Shown here: in pieces, positions 1-8,745 of the stretch
Layout of the letters: the number at the start of each line of letters is the position of its first letter
Numbering within the stretch: the first letter of the stretch is position 1
DNA from: Arenicella xantha
Lineage (GTDB): Bacteria > Pseudomonadota > Gammaproteobacteria > Arenicellales > Arenicellaceae
Reading direction: 5' to 3'
DNA length: 64,000 bases
NCBI RefSeq assembly: GCF_003315245.1
Contig: NZ_QNRT01000002.1
Coordinates: 1-64,000, forward strand
Program-made: the position numbers and the translations under genes
The notes under the pieces: model-generated
What the model saw: the letters and a program-made list of their open reading frames with translations, nothing else
The model's database searches: none
Told to the model about the DNA's origin: nothing

Positions 1-113
1 GTCTTGCATATGGTTATAGCAGCCTAAAACTCCCAATCCGGCTATTTACGCATCACTTCTAACCGAAACGACTCGGTCGATTTTGCAAGCAAGGTGAGGG
101 ACTGGTTTTAGTT

Positions 114-200
114 TTGCAAACCATTCTTACGATGGATGTCCTTATATATTTTTGACTCGGTCGTTGCAAACCATTCTTACGATGGGTGTCCTTATATATT
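114..200. repeat. Direct repeat pair, 37 bp, period 50 bp
   Basis: Two copies of a 37-bp sequence starting TTGCAAACCATTCTTACG lie at 114-150 and 164-200. They differ at one base (136 versus 186). A 10-bp block GACTCGGTCG precedes the second copy (154-163) and also occurs upstream at 70-79. The rest of 1-370 has no gene I can support. The repeats lie about 170 bp upstream of the GMC oxidoreductase start, so they could be tandem regulator sites or leftovers of a duplication. Confidence 0.75.
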
Positions 201-370
201 AATGTTAACTGGCGGTGACTCCTCGACGTCAAATTATGGCTCAATCAAACCATTTTGATTATACTCGTGTAAAATGCGTCACGTTCAATTAATCGCCCTA
301 CCAACCCTTAATTAACGCAAACAAAAATTGCTGTACGCCGGCCAATAGAAAATGCAAAAAGGAACACAAA

Positions 371-1846
371 ATGATCATCGATCTTGAGACATCGCCTCTG
401 GGGAAAAAAGAAGTAAAAGCACAAGCCTGTATTGTTGGCGCGGGCCCAGCAGGAATAACTCTGGCGCTCGAATTAGCGCGAGCTCGACCGGACTGGAAGA
501 TTGTGCTGTGTGAAGCCGGCGGGCAAAACTTAGCGACGAATAGAGAGAAACAAATTTACAAAGCATCGCTAGGTGAAAAAAAGTACGCCGTCCTCGACAT
601 TTCTCGACGCCGGAAACTTGGCGGCACATCAACTCATTGGGGTGGGTGGTGCAAACCCCTCGATACCACTGACTATGAAGACAATCATGCATGGGACGTT
701 CCGGCATGGCCTTTCTCTGAGAAAGAGCTAGAGCCCTTCTTCCAACAAACTCAAAAATGGTTAGAGATTAAAGGCGACTTTTACGACATAGAGAAAATTC
801 GCGACCGACACGCTGAGAAGCTTCTTGAGCTCCGACCGAACACTCGGGTTAGCCAACATCTATTTCGTTTCAGCCCCCCGACCCGGTTCGCAGAGCGGTA
901 TGTCGATGAGCTTGAAAAACAGGACAACCTCACTTGTTTACTTCACGCAAACCTGCACGACCTGTCCCGTAATGGAGATCGTATTTCGGCTGCGCATGTA
1001 CGCGCATTAGATGGCGAGTCTATTACGATTACAGCCGATAACTTTGTATTGGCAATGGGCGGAATGGAAACGACGAGACAACTACTAAATATGCAGGAGA
1101 ATAATACCGCTCAAGGCGAAGGTATATATTCAAACCACCTAGGTCGTTATTTTGCAGACCATTACGGCGCTCGACCTGGAGAATTACTAGCAATTGAAAA
1201 CTTGCAATATAGCCGCTTTCTAGATGGTGACGCACCAGTGATGCCGGTACTAACATTTTCAAAAAATGATATCAGAGCTGCTGGCCAACATAATTCATGC
1301 ATGATGCTGCGACCAAAACCTTCTTCCGATTCGCTTTTATCTAACTACGGTGGTAACACAGGCCTAGGCTTTAAGTCTAGTGAATATTGGCACTATGATA
1401 TCCAATCAATCGTCGAACCACGCCCCAACCCTTCGAGCAGAATTGTATTAACCGATGAACGCTGCGAACTAGGCTTACGTAAGATGAAGCTTGACTGGAA
1501 GCTACATCCTGGCGACTATAAATCCGCTTATGAGCTCTTAGGCGCATTAGGCGACGAGCTCTCAGCTTCTGGACTTGGTCGCGCTCGCATGGCTGACACA
1601 AACACGCCTAAATCTATCGCTGCAGCCAACGGAGCATGCCACCACCTTGGCACCACCAGAATGGCTGCCAACGCCGAAGACGGCGTGGTGGATCCAAACC
1701 TCAGGGTCTTCGACCATGAAAATTTGTACGTTGCCAGCTCATCGGTTTTTCCTCGTTACGGCTATTCTAATCCTACTTTCACAATTGTCGCACTATCGAT
1801 ACGACTGGCTAACCACTTAGCAAAACAAAATGGAGAAAAGGCATGA
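371..1846 (+). CDS. GMC-family FAD-dependent oxidoreductase
   Basis: A 491-residue flavoprotein. The N-terminus carries the Rossmann dinucleotide-binding motif GAGPAG (residues 23-28) with the ribose-binding acidic residue at E48 in VLCEAGG. The C-terminus (about 421-485) has the GMC signature with CHHLGTTRM and a later NPT (N467), which place the active-site His/Asn region. There is no signal peptide. AAGGA lies a normal distance upstream of the ATG. GMC enzymes oxidise alcohols or sugars; this clade resembles gluconate/fructose dehydrogenase large subunits and pyranose-oxidase-like enzymes, but the substrate cannot be read from sequence. The stop overlaps the next start by 4 bp, and that next gene encodes a Tat-signal protein, so the enzyme may be exported as a complex by hitch-hiking. 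Confidence 0.9.
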   Translation: MIIDLETSPLGKKEVKAQACIVGAGPAGITLALELARARPDWKIVLCEAGGQNLATNREKQIYKASLGEKKYAVLDISRRRKLGGTSTHWGGWCKPLDTTDYEDNHAWDVPAWPFSEKELEPFFQQTQKWLEIKGDFYDIEKIRDRHAEKLLELRPNTRVSQHLFRFSPPTRFAERYVDELEKQDNLTCLLHANLHDLSRNGDRISAAHVRALDGESITITADNFVLAMGGMETTRQLLNMQENNTAQGEGIYSNHLGRYFADHYGARPGELLAIENLQYSRFLDGDAPVMPVLTFSKNDIRAAGQHNSCMMLRPKPSSDSLLSNYGGNTGLGFKSSEYWHYDIQSIVEPRPNPSSRIVLTDERCELGLRKMKLDWKLHPGDYKSAYELLGALGDELSASGLGRARMADTNTPKSIAAANGACHHLGTTRMAANAEDGVVDPNLRVFDHENLYVASSSVFPRYGYSNPTFTIVALSIRLANHLAKQNGEKA

Positions 1847-2940
1847 TTAATCGTCGAGATTTCATGGTGGCGGGGTTGTCCGCTGGCGCAACCACTGCGC
1901 TATTTTCGGTCACTGACTTCAACTGTTTACCACCCGAAAAAGCAACAACGTCAATAGAGCAAGTCGCGCCAACCTACACCCTTGCCACCGGGCTAGGGGA
2001 AAAAATGGACACCTTTTTGTTATCGCTCGAGGGCACCGAACAGGTAGGGAAAGCATGGGTCACTTCATTTAGTACGCCGCCAACCTTAGCGCAGACCGCG
2101 CAAGCCGTGGGCGCACGGATTAAAGTTGATGCGGGTGACTTACCCGCAATTACCTCGTCTCGCATATTAAAAGATTTTTCTGAAAATAAATTATGCGAGT
2201 TAAATGGCTGGAAGCTTAGTCTGATGGAGTGCCAATTGGCGGGCCTTCGGCATTTGGCTATCGAAGCCAACCCTGAAAATCTTAAGATATCGACTGCAAC
2301 TGAGAAGATGTCACTAATAGATCAATTGACACCTGGCATTATTGCACCGCTTAATAAATGGGGTCCACAATCAACAACTGAAGGTAAAAAGTTTAACGAA
2401 CAACGAGATGGCCATAGCGGAATGTGGTTTCAGTTTGATGGTGCGCCATCCCATGCGAAAATAATGATCGACGGGCAGCTACTCAAAACTGCAGTGAATG
2501 AAAAAGTATTAACTTCCGGCCTATTTGGAGAAATGCAAGATCGAATTCTCGCCACTCCAGGAAGCTATGAGGTGGCACTGGTCGATCCTATCCGTAAAAT
2601 CAAGCAGCCGATCGGCGAGCTAGTTATTAAAGCAGACCCAAGCAAAAGAGAGACGGGCTTTTGTGAGGTTACAAAATGGGGGCCACAACGAACCGTAGCC
2701 GGCACTGCCACCAACCCTCAGCCGGATGGTTCGATGGGCATTTGGGCTCACACTGATTGCTTACCCGAAAAAGCCCAGCTACTGTTAGTGGACGACCGAC
2801 TCGAGCTTTCGCCCCGAAAATTCGGCTTCGTTTCATCAATACCTCTTGCCTTGTTAGAAACTCCAGGTAAAAAGCCCTTAATTATTTACGATGAAGTATC
2901 GAAGAAAAAGCACACAATAGGTTTCGTGACCATTGAATAG
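1843..2940 (+). CDS. Tat-signal protein with two C-terminal repeats, partner of the GMC oxidoreductase
   Basis: 365 residues beginning INRRDFMVAGLSAG, a twin-arginine type signal with a Cys at residue 28 that might be lipidated. The middle (about 100-140) has a short block NGWKLSLMECQLAGLRHL. The C-terminal half is an internal duplication: residues about 172-262 and 278-365 both start with KWGPQ, have a conserved Gly/Asp-Gly core (DGHSGMW versus DGSMGIW), and continue as beta-rich segments. The gene overlaps the oxidoreductase by ATGA, so the two are translationally coupled. Small Tat subunits are typical partners of membrane GMC dehydrogenases, although this one has a different architecture from the known gamma subunits. 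The function beyond partner or chaperone is unknown. Confidence 0.8.
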   Translation: MINRRDFMVAGLSAGATTALFSVTDFNCLPPEKATTSIEQVAPTYTLATGLGEKMDTFLLSLEGTEQVGKAWVTSFSTPPTLAQTAQAVGARIKVDAGDLPAITSSRILKDFSENKLCELNGWKLSLMECQLAGLRHLAIEANPENLKISTATEKMSLIDQLTPGIIAPLNKWGPQSTTEGKKFNEQRDGHSGMWFQFDGAPSHAKIMIDGQLLKTAVNEKVLTSGLFGEMQDRILATPGSYEVALVDPIRKIKQPIGELVIKADPSKRETGFCEVTKWGPQRTVAGTATNPQPDGSMGIWAHTDCLPEKAQLLLVDDRLELSPRKFGFVSSIPLALLETPGKKPLIIYDEVSKKKHTIGFVTIE

Positions 2941-3188
2941 CCACGTGATATTACGTTACTTGGCGCAATAACGATGATCATCATGATTAAATTGAGCAGC
3001 AATGCAGCCATATAGATCATTACGCTGCCTAGACGGATTGATAAATCAGGCGCTGATTATTTGCTGGCATCGCGACGTCGGCTTGTAATGCAAACCCAGC
3101 GCCTACAGTAAGCGCGTCGACGAATTCGAAATCACGAATTGCGCGCCCTTAAGTCCTGATCGAAGCGGCAATAGACTAAAGTGCCTTA

Positions 3189-4499
3189 ATGTACTATGGT
3201 CAAGGTGAAATGATGTACTCCTGGGCGGTGCGAATGCTGGAAGCACGATGTGCGGTACTGCTTGAGCAAGATAAAGAGTGTGTTGCGATACCCACGAGCT
3301 CAGAGCAAATGCGCAGTAACTCATCACTACATCGAACTGCCATGCTTGATTTATTTCGAGACAACGTAGAACGTTTGGTTCTGGAACACAGTTCACCCAG
3401 TAGTCTTAATCGTAATTTTCTACATGAAGACGCGATCAACGTTTTCATCTCGGCGGATTTTTTTGCTGCGATACACCTGCCAAATCGCCAAGGCATGCGC
3501 GGACGTGTTATCTCCGCCGGCGATGCTTTTTCTGGCACGCTTTCGATTAATAAAAAGAGTATCAAAGCGGAACGGGCACGCACCATAACCAGCTCTGCAG
3601 ATATAGACTGGTGGACCCGCTCCGCCGCCAACAAACCATATACCGAGGTTCATTTTGCACCTGCATGGCGTATTTACGACGTTGTTTTAGATGCTTCCGA
3701 TAACGAGAAACTCGAAATTGACAGCCCATTGCCTTGGCACACCGGCCCTTTCGAGTTGAAAAAAATTGATACGCTAACCGGCGAAATAGTGACAGACGAA
3801 ACAGCCAAAGAAGGCGTAATAGCTTTCGGCGCATTTACCGCTATTGCGCGAGCTGGCGGTGCGTATGCCATGATGAACAATGCTTGGCCTGTGAACTTTG
3901 GCGAAGATACTGGCCCCAATAACTATGGAACTCGAACTCAGCCTGTGGTAATTGCGTCCGAATCAGCAAACGTTATCTATAACTCTTCAAAAATCTTTGA
4001 AGGCACTGCTGGCAAACAGGATTTTGATACAAAATGGTTAGTGAGACGTGTCGCCCCAATCACCATAGTCGACGGCGGTAATATCACCATCCATGGCCAT
4101 TTTGGTGATGCCGAAGCGGCGCGTGCAGGCAGATCTAATAAGCAACGACGGTCATTTATTCCAGTTGACACCGCACTCTATTACGATATTGATTTTCGTA
4201 AAACGACGGTCAGCAGTTCCTCCAATATGTACTTACGTACCGCGGCAATCTTTAGCCGAAAGCAAGGCTACAATCAATTAGGTTGGAGCCATGAGAATTC
4301 GTTCTCAGCGCGGCATCAAGGCTCAGTATCGCATGAGGGTTCTCGCAGTACCAAAGTAAAGTACTCCGCAGGTGCCAAGCTGAACGTGAGTCTTCTAGCT
4401 GAATTCCGAGGCACCATTTACTCAACCGGCTGGGACGCGACGCCTTACACGCTTTTTGCTGGTATCGCACCAACCGCGTTGTATTTTACGCGGGATTAG
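3189..4499 (+). CDS. Hypothetical protein, 436 aa
   Basis: I do not recognise a family. The protein has no signal peptide or membrane segment with this start. The ATGs at 3210 and 3213 sit right behind AAGGTGA (3202-3208); the second is better spaced and would give a 428-residue product. Residues about 80-250 are a mixed, beta-rich region (ISADFFAAIHLPNRQGMRGR, WHTGPFELKK). The C-terminal part is rich in Ser, aromatic residues and Gly, and ends ALYFTRD. Four Cys or fewer and no repeated motif are visible. It stands alone between the GMC operon and a terminator hairpin. Codon use and length argue that it is a real gene. Confidence 0.65.
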   Translation: MYYGQGEMMYSWAVRMLEARCAVLLEQDKECVAIPTSSEQMRSNSSLHRTAMLDLFRDNVERLVLEHSSPSSLNRNFLHEDAINVFISADFFAAIHLPNRQGMRGRVISAGDAFSGTLSINKKSIKAERARTITSSADIDWWTRSAANKPYTEVHFAPAWRIYDVVLDASDNEKLEIDSPLPWHTGPFELKKIDTLTGEIVTDETAKEGVIAFGAFTAIARAGGAYAMMNNAWPVNFGEDTGPNNYGTRTQPVVIASESANVIYNSSKIFEGTAGKQDFDTKWLVRRVAPITIVDGGNITIHGHFGDAEAARAGRSNKQRRSFIPVDTALYYDIDFRKTTVSSSSNMYLRTAAIFSRKQGYNQLGWSHENSFSARHQGSVSHEGSRSTKVKYSAGAKLNVSLLAEFRGTIYSTGWDATPYTLFAGIAPTALYFTRD

Positions 4500-4564
4500 T
4501 GCCGTTAGACGTGCAACGCAAAGGCTTAGAACAGGACCAACCTAAGTCAACGCGGTGACATTTA

Positions 4565-4603
4565 TGACTTGGCCTTAGTCATTCCGATGCAAAGGCCAAG
4601 TCA
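4565..4603 (+). terminator. Hairpin terminator after the 436-aa gene
   Basis: A perfect 12-bp stem, TGACTTGGCCTT (4565-4576) pairing with AAGGCCAAGTCA (4592-4603), has a 15-base loop and is followed by CTTATTTAG. It lies 65 bp past the upstream stop codon and also faces the convergent gene ending at 4872. I see nothing else in 4500-4871. Confidence 0.7.
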
Positions 4604-4871
4604 CTTATTTAGTGCGTTCTGCCACCAATGGCGGTGCGACTATGTACCCAAGCATATTCCTCAAAGGTGGCGTCGGCAGTGGTATTGGCTACGTGGCTCG
4701 TCTTGAATTCAACATTTGATCGAGCGAACCTACCCGAAGCCTAAGAAACCAGAAGTCAGCCTAATTTCTAGGAATAAATACGGGCAGAAAAGTAGATTGG
4801 AATACCCCTGTAATCTCAGTTTTGAGTAGAGGATTTCAGATGCATTCAGTTTCAAGATTTGAGTTACTTCA

Positions 4872-6107
4872 TCAGTCGTCGATTTCGACCCGCATGATTC
4901 GGTTGGTAGCGCTTTGATGTATGAGCAAATCGCCATTACGGCTGGGGCGCATGTGACGCACGATGCCGGAGTGAATTCCGCCTGATGGTATAGGCCAGCT
5001 CTGAAAAGTCTTTGTTTTGATATCAAAACGCACCAGAGCATCCGGGCGCATCCCAGACTCGTTGTACCAGACTGCCCCATCGACGACCGCTATCGCGTAG
5101 GGGTGAGAGAGCGGACCACTCGGTGAGGGCCACTCCTGAACCTCGCCGCTACGCGGATTATAGCGCCCTAGGCGGCCGCGACTGGAGTTAACGTACCAGA
5201 TCATGCCGTCGGCGGCGATATCAAGCCGCCGCACTTTAGTCCCCTTATGGGGAAGCTCGATTTCGGTGAGGGCCATAGTCTTGGGGTCGACCCGCACCAG
5301 ACAATTGCGCCCGTTGCACGCGACCCAGGGCGTACCCGAAGCATCAATTTTGATTCCGTACGGACGTGAACCAGCAGCCGGCATGGTTACCAACTTGATT
5401 TTACCGCTTCGCGGGTCGAGGCGACCAATGCGGTTGGCGTGCTGAAGTGTGAACCAGAGGATGCCGTCAGAATCGAAAACTGCCGTATGTGGGTCGCGCG
5501 CCGCGGGGTCGGGCATATCGTAGACTCTGATTTCCCCATTGGCGGCGTCGAGCCGGCCAATCGTTCCGTTTTTATTACCCGTATACCAAACGCCGCCGTC
5601 GGGATCCAGCGTTACCGAGTGCGGCATTGCCCCTGTCGGCAATGGGTATTCACGCAGTTTCCCGGTGCTCGGATCAATTGACCCGACCAAATTGCCCCAC
5701 TGGCCTGCCCACCAAATCTTGCCATCTGGTGCCTCTACTGGGTCGCGCGAGCGTTGACCTAGCGTTGGAACCACCCATTCTTTAAAAGAAATACGAGTGC
5801 CACCATCAACGATATTCGGCAAGCGGCGATTGTTAGGTGGAAAGTGTTCGGCGAGGTACTCTACGATGGTATTCCCGTGCGCGGGATCGGCCGACAGGTC
5901 GACCATGGTAGCGGCCAGTTCCAGCCAGCCCTCACGGTTATAGCCAAGGCTGTGGGTTATCCGATTAACAGAGTGACACACCGAGCATTGTGCTTCAACG
6001 GCCTCCCTGCCCTTGCCATTAGGCAGACCCTCGCCGTAAGCCGCTGTCGAGGCGACAGCGAAACATATCGCGAGCCGCAAAACATGGGTATTCAAGTGCC
6101 TATTCAT
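4872..6107 (-). CDS. Secreted cytochrome c-like / Vgb-type beta-propeller fusion
   Basis: 411 residues from the ATG at 6107, chosen over an upstream in-frame ATG (6176) because GGAG lies 7 nt before it and a signal peptide follows directly (LRLAICFAVASTAAYGEG). Residues 41-45 are CSVCH, a haem c attachment motif, within a small helical domain (about 30-95). The remaining 300 residues form a propeller of the streptogramin-lyase/SMP-30 type, with blades marked by repeated DG.(I/V)W and (I/L)GR(L/Y)(D/N)P elements. It is probably periplasmic. Whether it is a lyase, an electron carrier or a sensor is open. Vgb-like proteins with an attached CxxCH domain occur in environmental bacteria near quinoprotein-type enzymes; here the downstream neighbour is unrelated. 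Confidence 0.8.
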   Translation of the reverse strand: MNRHLNTHVLRLAICFAVASTAAYGEGLPNGKGREAVEAQCSVCHSVNRITHSLGYNREGWLELAATMVDLSADPAHGNTIVEYLAEHFPPNNRRLPNIVDGGTRISFKEWVVPTLGQRSRDPVEAPDGKIWWAGQWGNLVGSIDPSTGKLREYPLPTGAMPHSVTLDPDGGVWYTGNKNGTIGRLDAANGEIRVYDMPDPAARDPHTAVFDSDGILWFTLQHANRIGRLDPRSGKIKLVTMPAAGSRPYGIKIDASGTPWVACNGRNCLVRVDPKTMALTEIELPHKGTKVRRLDIAADGMIWYVNSSRGRLGRYNPRSGEVQEWPSPSGPLSHPYAIAVVDGAVWYNESGMRPDALVRFDIKTKTFQSWPIPSGGIHSGIVRHMRPSRNGDLLIHQSATNRIMRVEIDD

Positions 6108-7165
6108 AAGCCATCTCCAAGTGCACCGTGCGGACTTAGTGTTTTTTATACTATGCTTGCCGGTCACACACGTCAACGGCTCTATAAGTAATCAAAGTCA
6201 GAGTAAAATTAGAAATCAGTGTTACATTGCTAAAAATTATAGTTGGACACTCACTTACCTAAAAGCCGACAAATTCATGTGGGATTCTTACTTCACCAGC
6301 AAGGCCCTACTCAATTCAGGGCCAGACCAACTATTTTTGTGATCAATGATAAATAAAATTGTTGCATAACAATTGTCACAACTCAAACCGCGCTTCGACC
6401 AACCCCATCACTCGGCGTACGGTAGGAATTCGTTTACCGACAACCAGCTCTTTAGTGCGGACTTGGTACGTTCCAAATGATGACTATAGTGTGATCGATT
6501 TCGGTACAGGGATGTGGAAACATCAGTACCATGGAGCATTGATTTATTAAGCCGGGGCGGCCACTGAACTGGCAACGCGAATGATACTCTGGTTGACTTG
6601 TATGGCTATCGAATTAAAAATAATCGGGCGAAAAACTGAGTGCCAGCAGATTGAACAGCATTATCACTTAAGGCACGTAGCGCACCGAGTAAGACCAGAA
6701 GTTGGCGTACTCACAGGCTTCTAGATCATAACTACCCCACTGGAGTGTGGTGTGCGCCAATGTATAAACCTAGTCACGTTCTTAGGTATTGCGCTTTTAT
6801 GCAACGGAATTACATTAGCAAATCCAAAAGTGGTGGTTCCATTAGAGTTCGATGGAGTGACACCTATAGTTAAAGAACTAGAGCAAAGTAATGCTAGCCA
6901 TTTGGGAACTTCTGCGTGCGCTAGCAGTCGCCGCCTTACGTAGTGGCTCATTTGGTATTTACCATACAAAAGTTGAAGCGTCGCCAAGCTAGCTACAATG
7001 TAGGCTCAAACTCCGCGAGGACCTTTGGATCTGCTAGACTCATAGCTTAAACAAGGCCCTGTATAAGCTTGCTGAACAAGGTTTAAAACCTCTCACACAA
7101 GATTCACGACAGTCAACCCTCTACCAATAAAGTACAATACACAAAAAACCTAGATAAACGCCACC
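6108..7165. other. Intergenic kilobase with degenerate coding traces
   Basis: No convincing long gene. A 7-4-7 palindrome AATTGTTGCATAACAATT lies at 6357-6374 and looks like an operator or small hairpin. On the minus strand, just below 6470, about 33 codons ending at a TGA at 6377-6379 read as plausible protein (KELVVGKRIPTVRRVMGLVE), preceded by a stop in that frame. This may be the tail of a decayed gene. A weak small ORF at 6752-6943 is listed separately. The promoter of the parvulin gene must lie near the right end. Confidence 0.4.
6752..6943 (+). CDS. Possible small exported protein, 63 aa
   Basis: A GTG start with TGGAG 6 nt upstream. The first 24 residues look like a signal peptide (NLVTFLGIALLCNGITLA before NPK). 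The rest is short and featureless and ends in a low-complexity tail. No family recognised. It could equally be the 5' remnant of a longer exported-protein gene, since the surrounding kilobase holds no intact gene. Confidence 0.28.
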   Translation: MRQCINLVTFLGIALLCNGITLANPKVVVPLEFDGVTPIVKELEQSNASHLGTSACASSRRLT

Positions 7166-7453
7166 ATGTCAAAAATAGCCTGCGCTTCACACATTCTTGT
7201 CAGAACAGAAAAAGACGCCAAATCTATTAGTCAGCAGTTACGCAAAGGCGGAGATTTTGCTGCACTGGCGAAAAAGCACTCTACATGCCCATCTAAAAAT
7301 AAAGGCGGTGATTTAGGCGAGTTTAAAAAAGGCACCATGGTCAAGCAGTTTGACAATGCGGTGTTCACCAAAGGCAGTGAAGACAAACCATTTTTGGGGC
7401 CTATCAAAACCCGCTTTGGCTACCACCTGATTCAAGTTTTGTACAAGTCTTAG
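7166..7453 (+). CDS. ppiC: Parvulin-type peptidyl-prolyl cis-trans isomerase
   Basis: 95 residues that make up one complete parvulin domain with nothing added: ASHILV near the N-terminus, FAALAKKHSTCPSKNKGGDLGEF in the middle and FGYHLIQV at the end, the last holding the active-site His. The length equals that of E. coli PpiC (about 93). There is no signal peptide, so it is cytoplasmic and would catalyse prolyl isomerisation in folding proteins. No strong Shine-Dalgarno sequence is seen. It is flanked by a non-coding kilobase on the left and a convergent unknown gene on the right. Confidence 0.93.
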   Translation: MSKIACASHILVRTEKDAKSISQQLRKGGDFAALAKKHSTCPSKNKGGDLGEFKKGTMVKQFDNAVFTKGSEDKPFLGPIKTRFGYHLIQVLYKS

Positions 7454-7541
7454 GCTAGGTGACCCTCAAACCGCAGTAACTAAATTCGATTTCTTCACTC
7501 TTATCAAAAAAGGTATTACTAGTGATCTGTGAACAATAAAT

Positions 7542-8570
7542 CTACCACCACTTTAAACTTGAGCAGCAATTTTTATTATTCCTGACTAATTGATTAGCAA
7601 AAGCTTCAGCAGCTAATGTTTCTGCAGGTCCAAGCTGTGAGCCATAATATGCAGCACGCTGATCAACAGCATCAAAGAACCTACTCATAACCTTGTCGTT
7701 ATAGTCAGAGTGAAATTTTGTAATTGAGGCTTCTTTGATCATCTTATAGGCATGGTTGTAAGCATATGCTTTTTCGAAATCTGGTTCTTTTTGTCCTCTT
7801 GAGTCTTCATTGATCCCCATTGAATAATGAATAGCCATATCACTTAGGGCATCAACATCCCCAAAGACTTCCCATGACTTATTGAGCCATTTGACGGCTT
7901 CTTTTGAGTCTCTACCTGCTTTCAATTGAAGCAGCTTTATTGCACCAAAATCACCTTGATCCGCCGCAATTTCTGCCCACTTAGCAACTTCTGACAATGC
8001 TCGTTGTGATGGAGTGATATCTGCACAACGTTCATAATCCTCGGTCAATTCTGATACAAGCAGAGTGATCATCTCAGCGCTTTCTCGGCTCACGTCAACC
8101 TCATACTCCCTATCAGATTCAAGGTTCGGATGAGCCAATACCTTTTCTTCGTCAATCCGCTTTATAGCCCCGTCTAGGGCTTCACGACTATCGTATGCAA
8201 AATTACACTGATATAGTTCAAAAGCTAAATTTCGAGCAGAGCCAACATCACCGTCCAGAGCTTTACTAACAAGTTCGTCATACACATTAGCCAAGTTTTT
8301 GGGTTGGATTCCATGGTCAGTAAACTCAATATTTTTATATTTAATACCATCTAAAAACGAAAGCTCATCCTCTAATCCAACATTACTTTTGATCGCGTCT
8401 CTAGTTTTGGTTTCCCCCAGTACTTCAGGCTTGTTTGTTGAGATATTTACTTGTTGAAAGTCATGTGACGTTGAATTTGGTAGATATTTATCCTGTACTA
8501 AGAAATAAATACAGATTGATATGCTTGTAACAATACCGCATGGCAATAAAATGCGTTTATTTGATTTCAT
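7542..8570 (-). CDS. Membrane-anchored helical-repeat protein of unknown function
   Basis: 342 residues. An N-terminal hydrophobic segment (about residues 6-26) acts as a signal anchor or uncleaved signal. The body is acidic and helical, with Sel1/TPR-like units such as AADQGDFGAIKLLQLKAG and KEAVKWLNKSWEVFGDVDAL. It ends with KNCCSSLKWW. The base composition is clearly more AT-rich than the neighbours, which may reflect transfer. No partner is apparent: the gene is convergent with ppiC and divergent from the next gene. Sel1-like proteins usually act as adaptors, but this assignment rests on pattern only. Confidence 0.65.
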   Translation of the reverse strand: MKSNKRILLPCGIVTSISICIYFLVQDKYLPNSTSHDFQQVNISTNKPEVLGETKTRDAIKSNVGLEDELSFLDGIKYKNIEFTDHGIQPKNLANVYDELVSKALDGDVGSARNLAFELYQCNFAYDSREALDGAIKRIDEEKVLAHPNLESDREYEVDVSRESAEMITLLVSELTEDYERCADITPSQRALSEVAKWAEIAADQGDFGAIKLLQLKAGRDSKEAVKWLNKSWEVFGDVDALSDMAIHYSMGINEDSRGQKEPDFEKAYAYNHAYKMIKEASITKFHSDYNDKVMSRFFDAVDQRAAYYGSQLGPAETLAAEAFANQLVRNNKNCCSSLKWW

Positions 8571-8690
8571 CGGCTTTTCTTCTTAGTAAAATTAAACACA
8601 TGGCTAACACCGCCCTGCTTCTCTAGCTTCGACATAAACTACGCTTTGTATGACTTTTTTGTGTAGTGTTTTTCCTTGAGGGAATTGACT

Positions 8691-8718
8691 TTGTCACGAC
8701 TGAGCGCCAAAGTATAGT
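8691..8718 (+). promoter_or_regulatory. Candidate sigma-70 promoter
   Basis: TTGTCA (8691-8696) and TATAGT (8713-8718) are separated by 16 bp. Transcription from here would begin near 8725, which favours the ATG at 8746 over the ATG at 8725 as the start of the following gene. Confidence 0.4.
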
Positions 8719-8745
8719 AGGTATATGTCTACTAATGGTTCACCT

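Noticed and set aside
114-200. Reading the two 37-bp repeats as a minimal CRISPR array
   Set aside because: Only two copies with a 13-bp spacer, too short for CRISPR, and no cas genes nearby.
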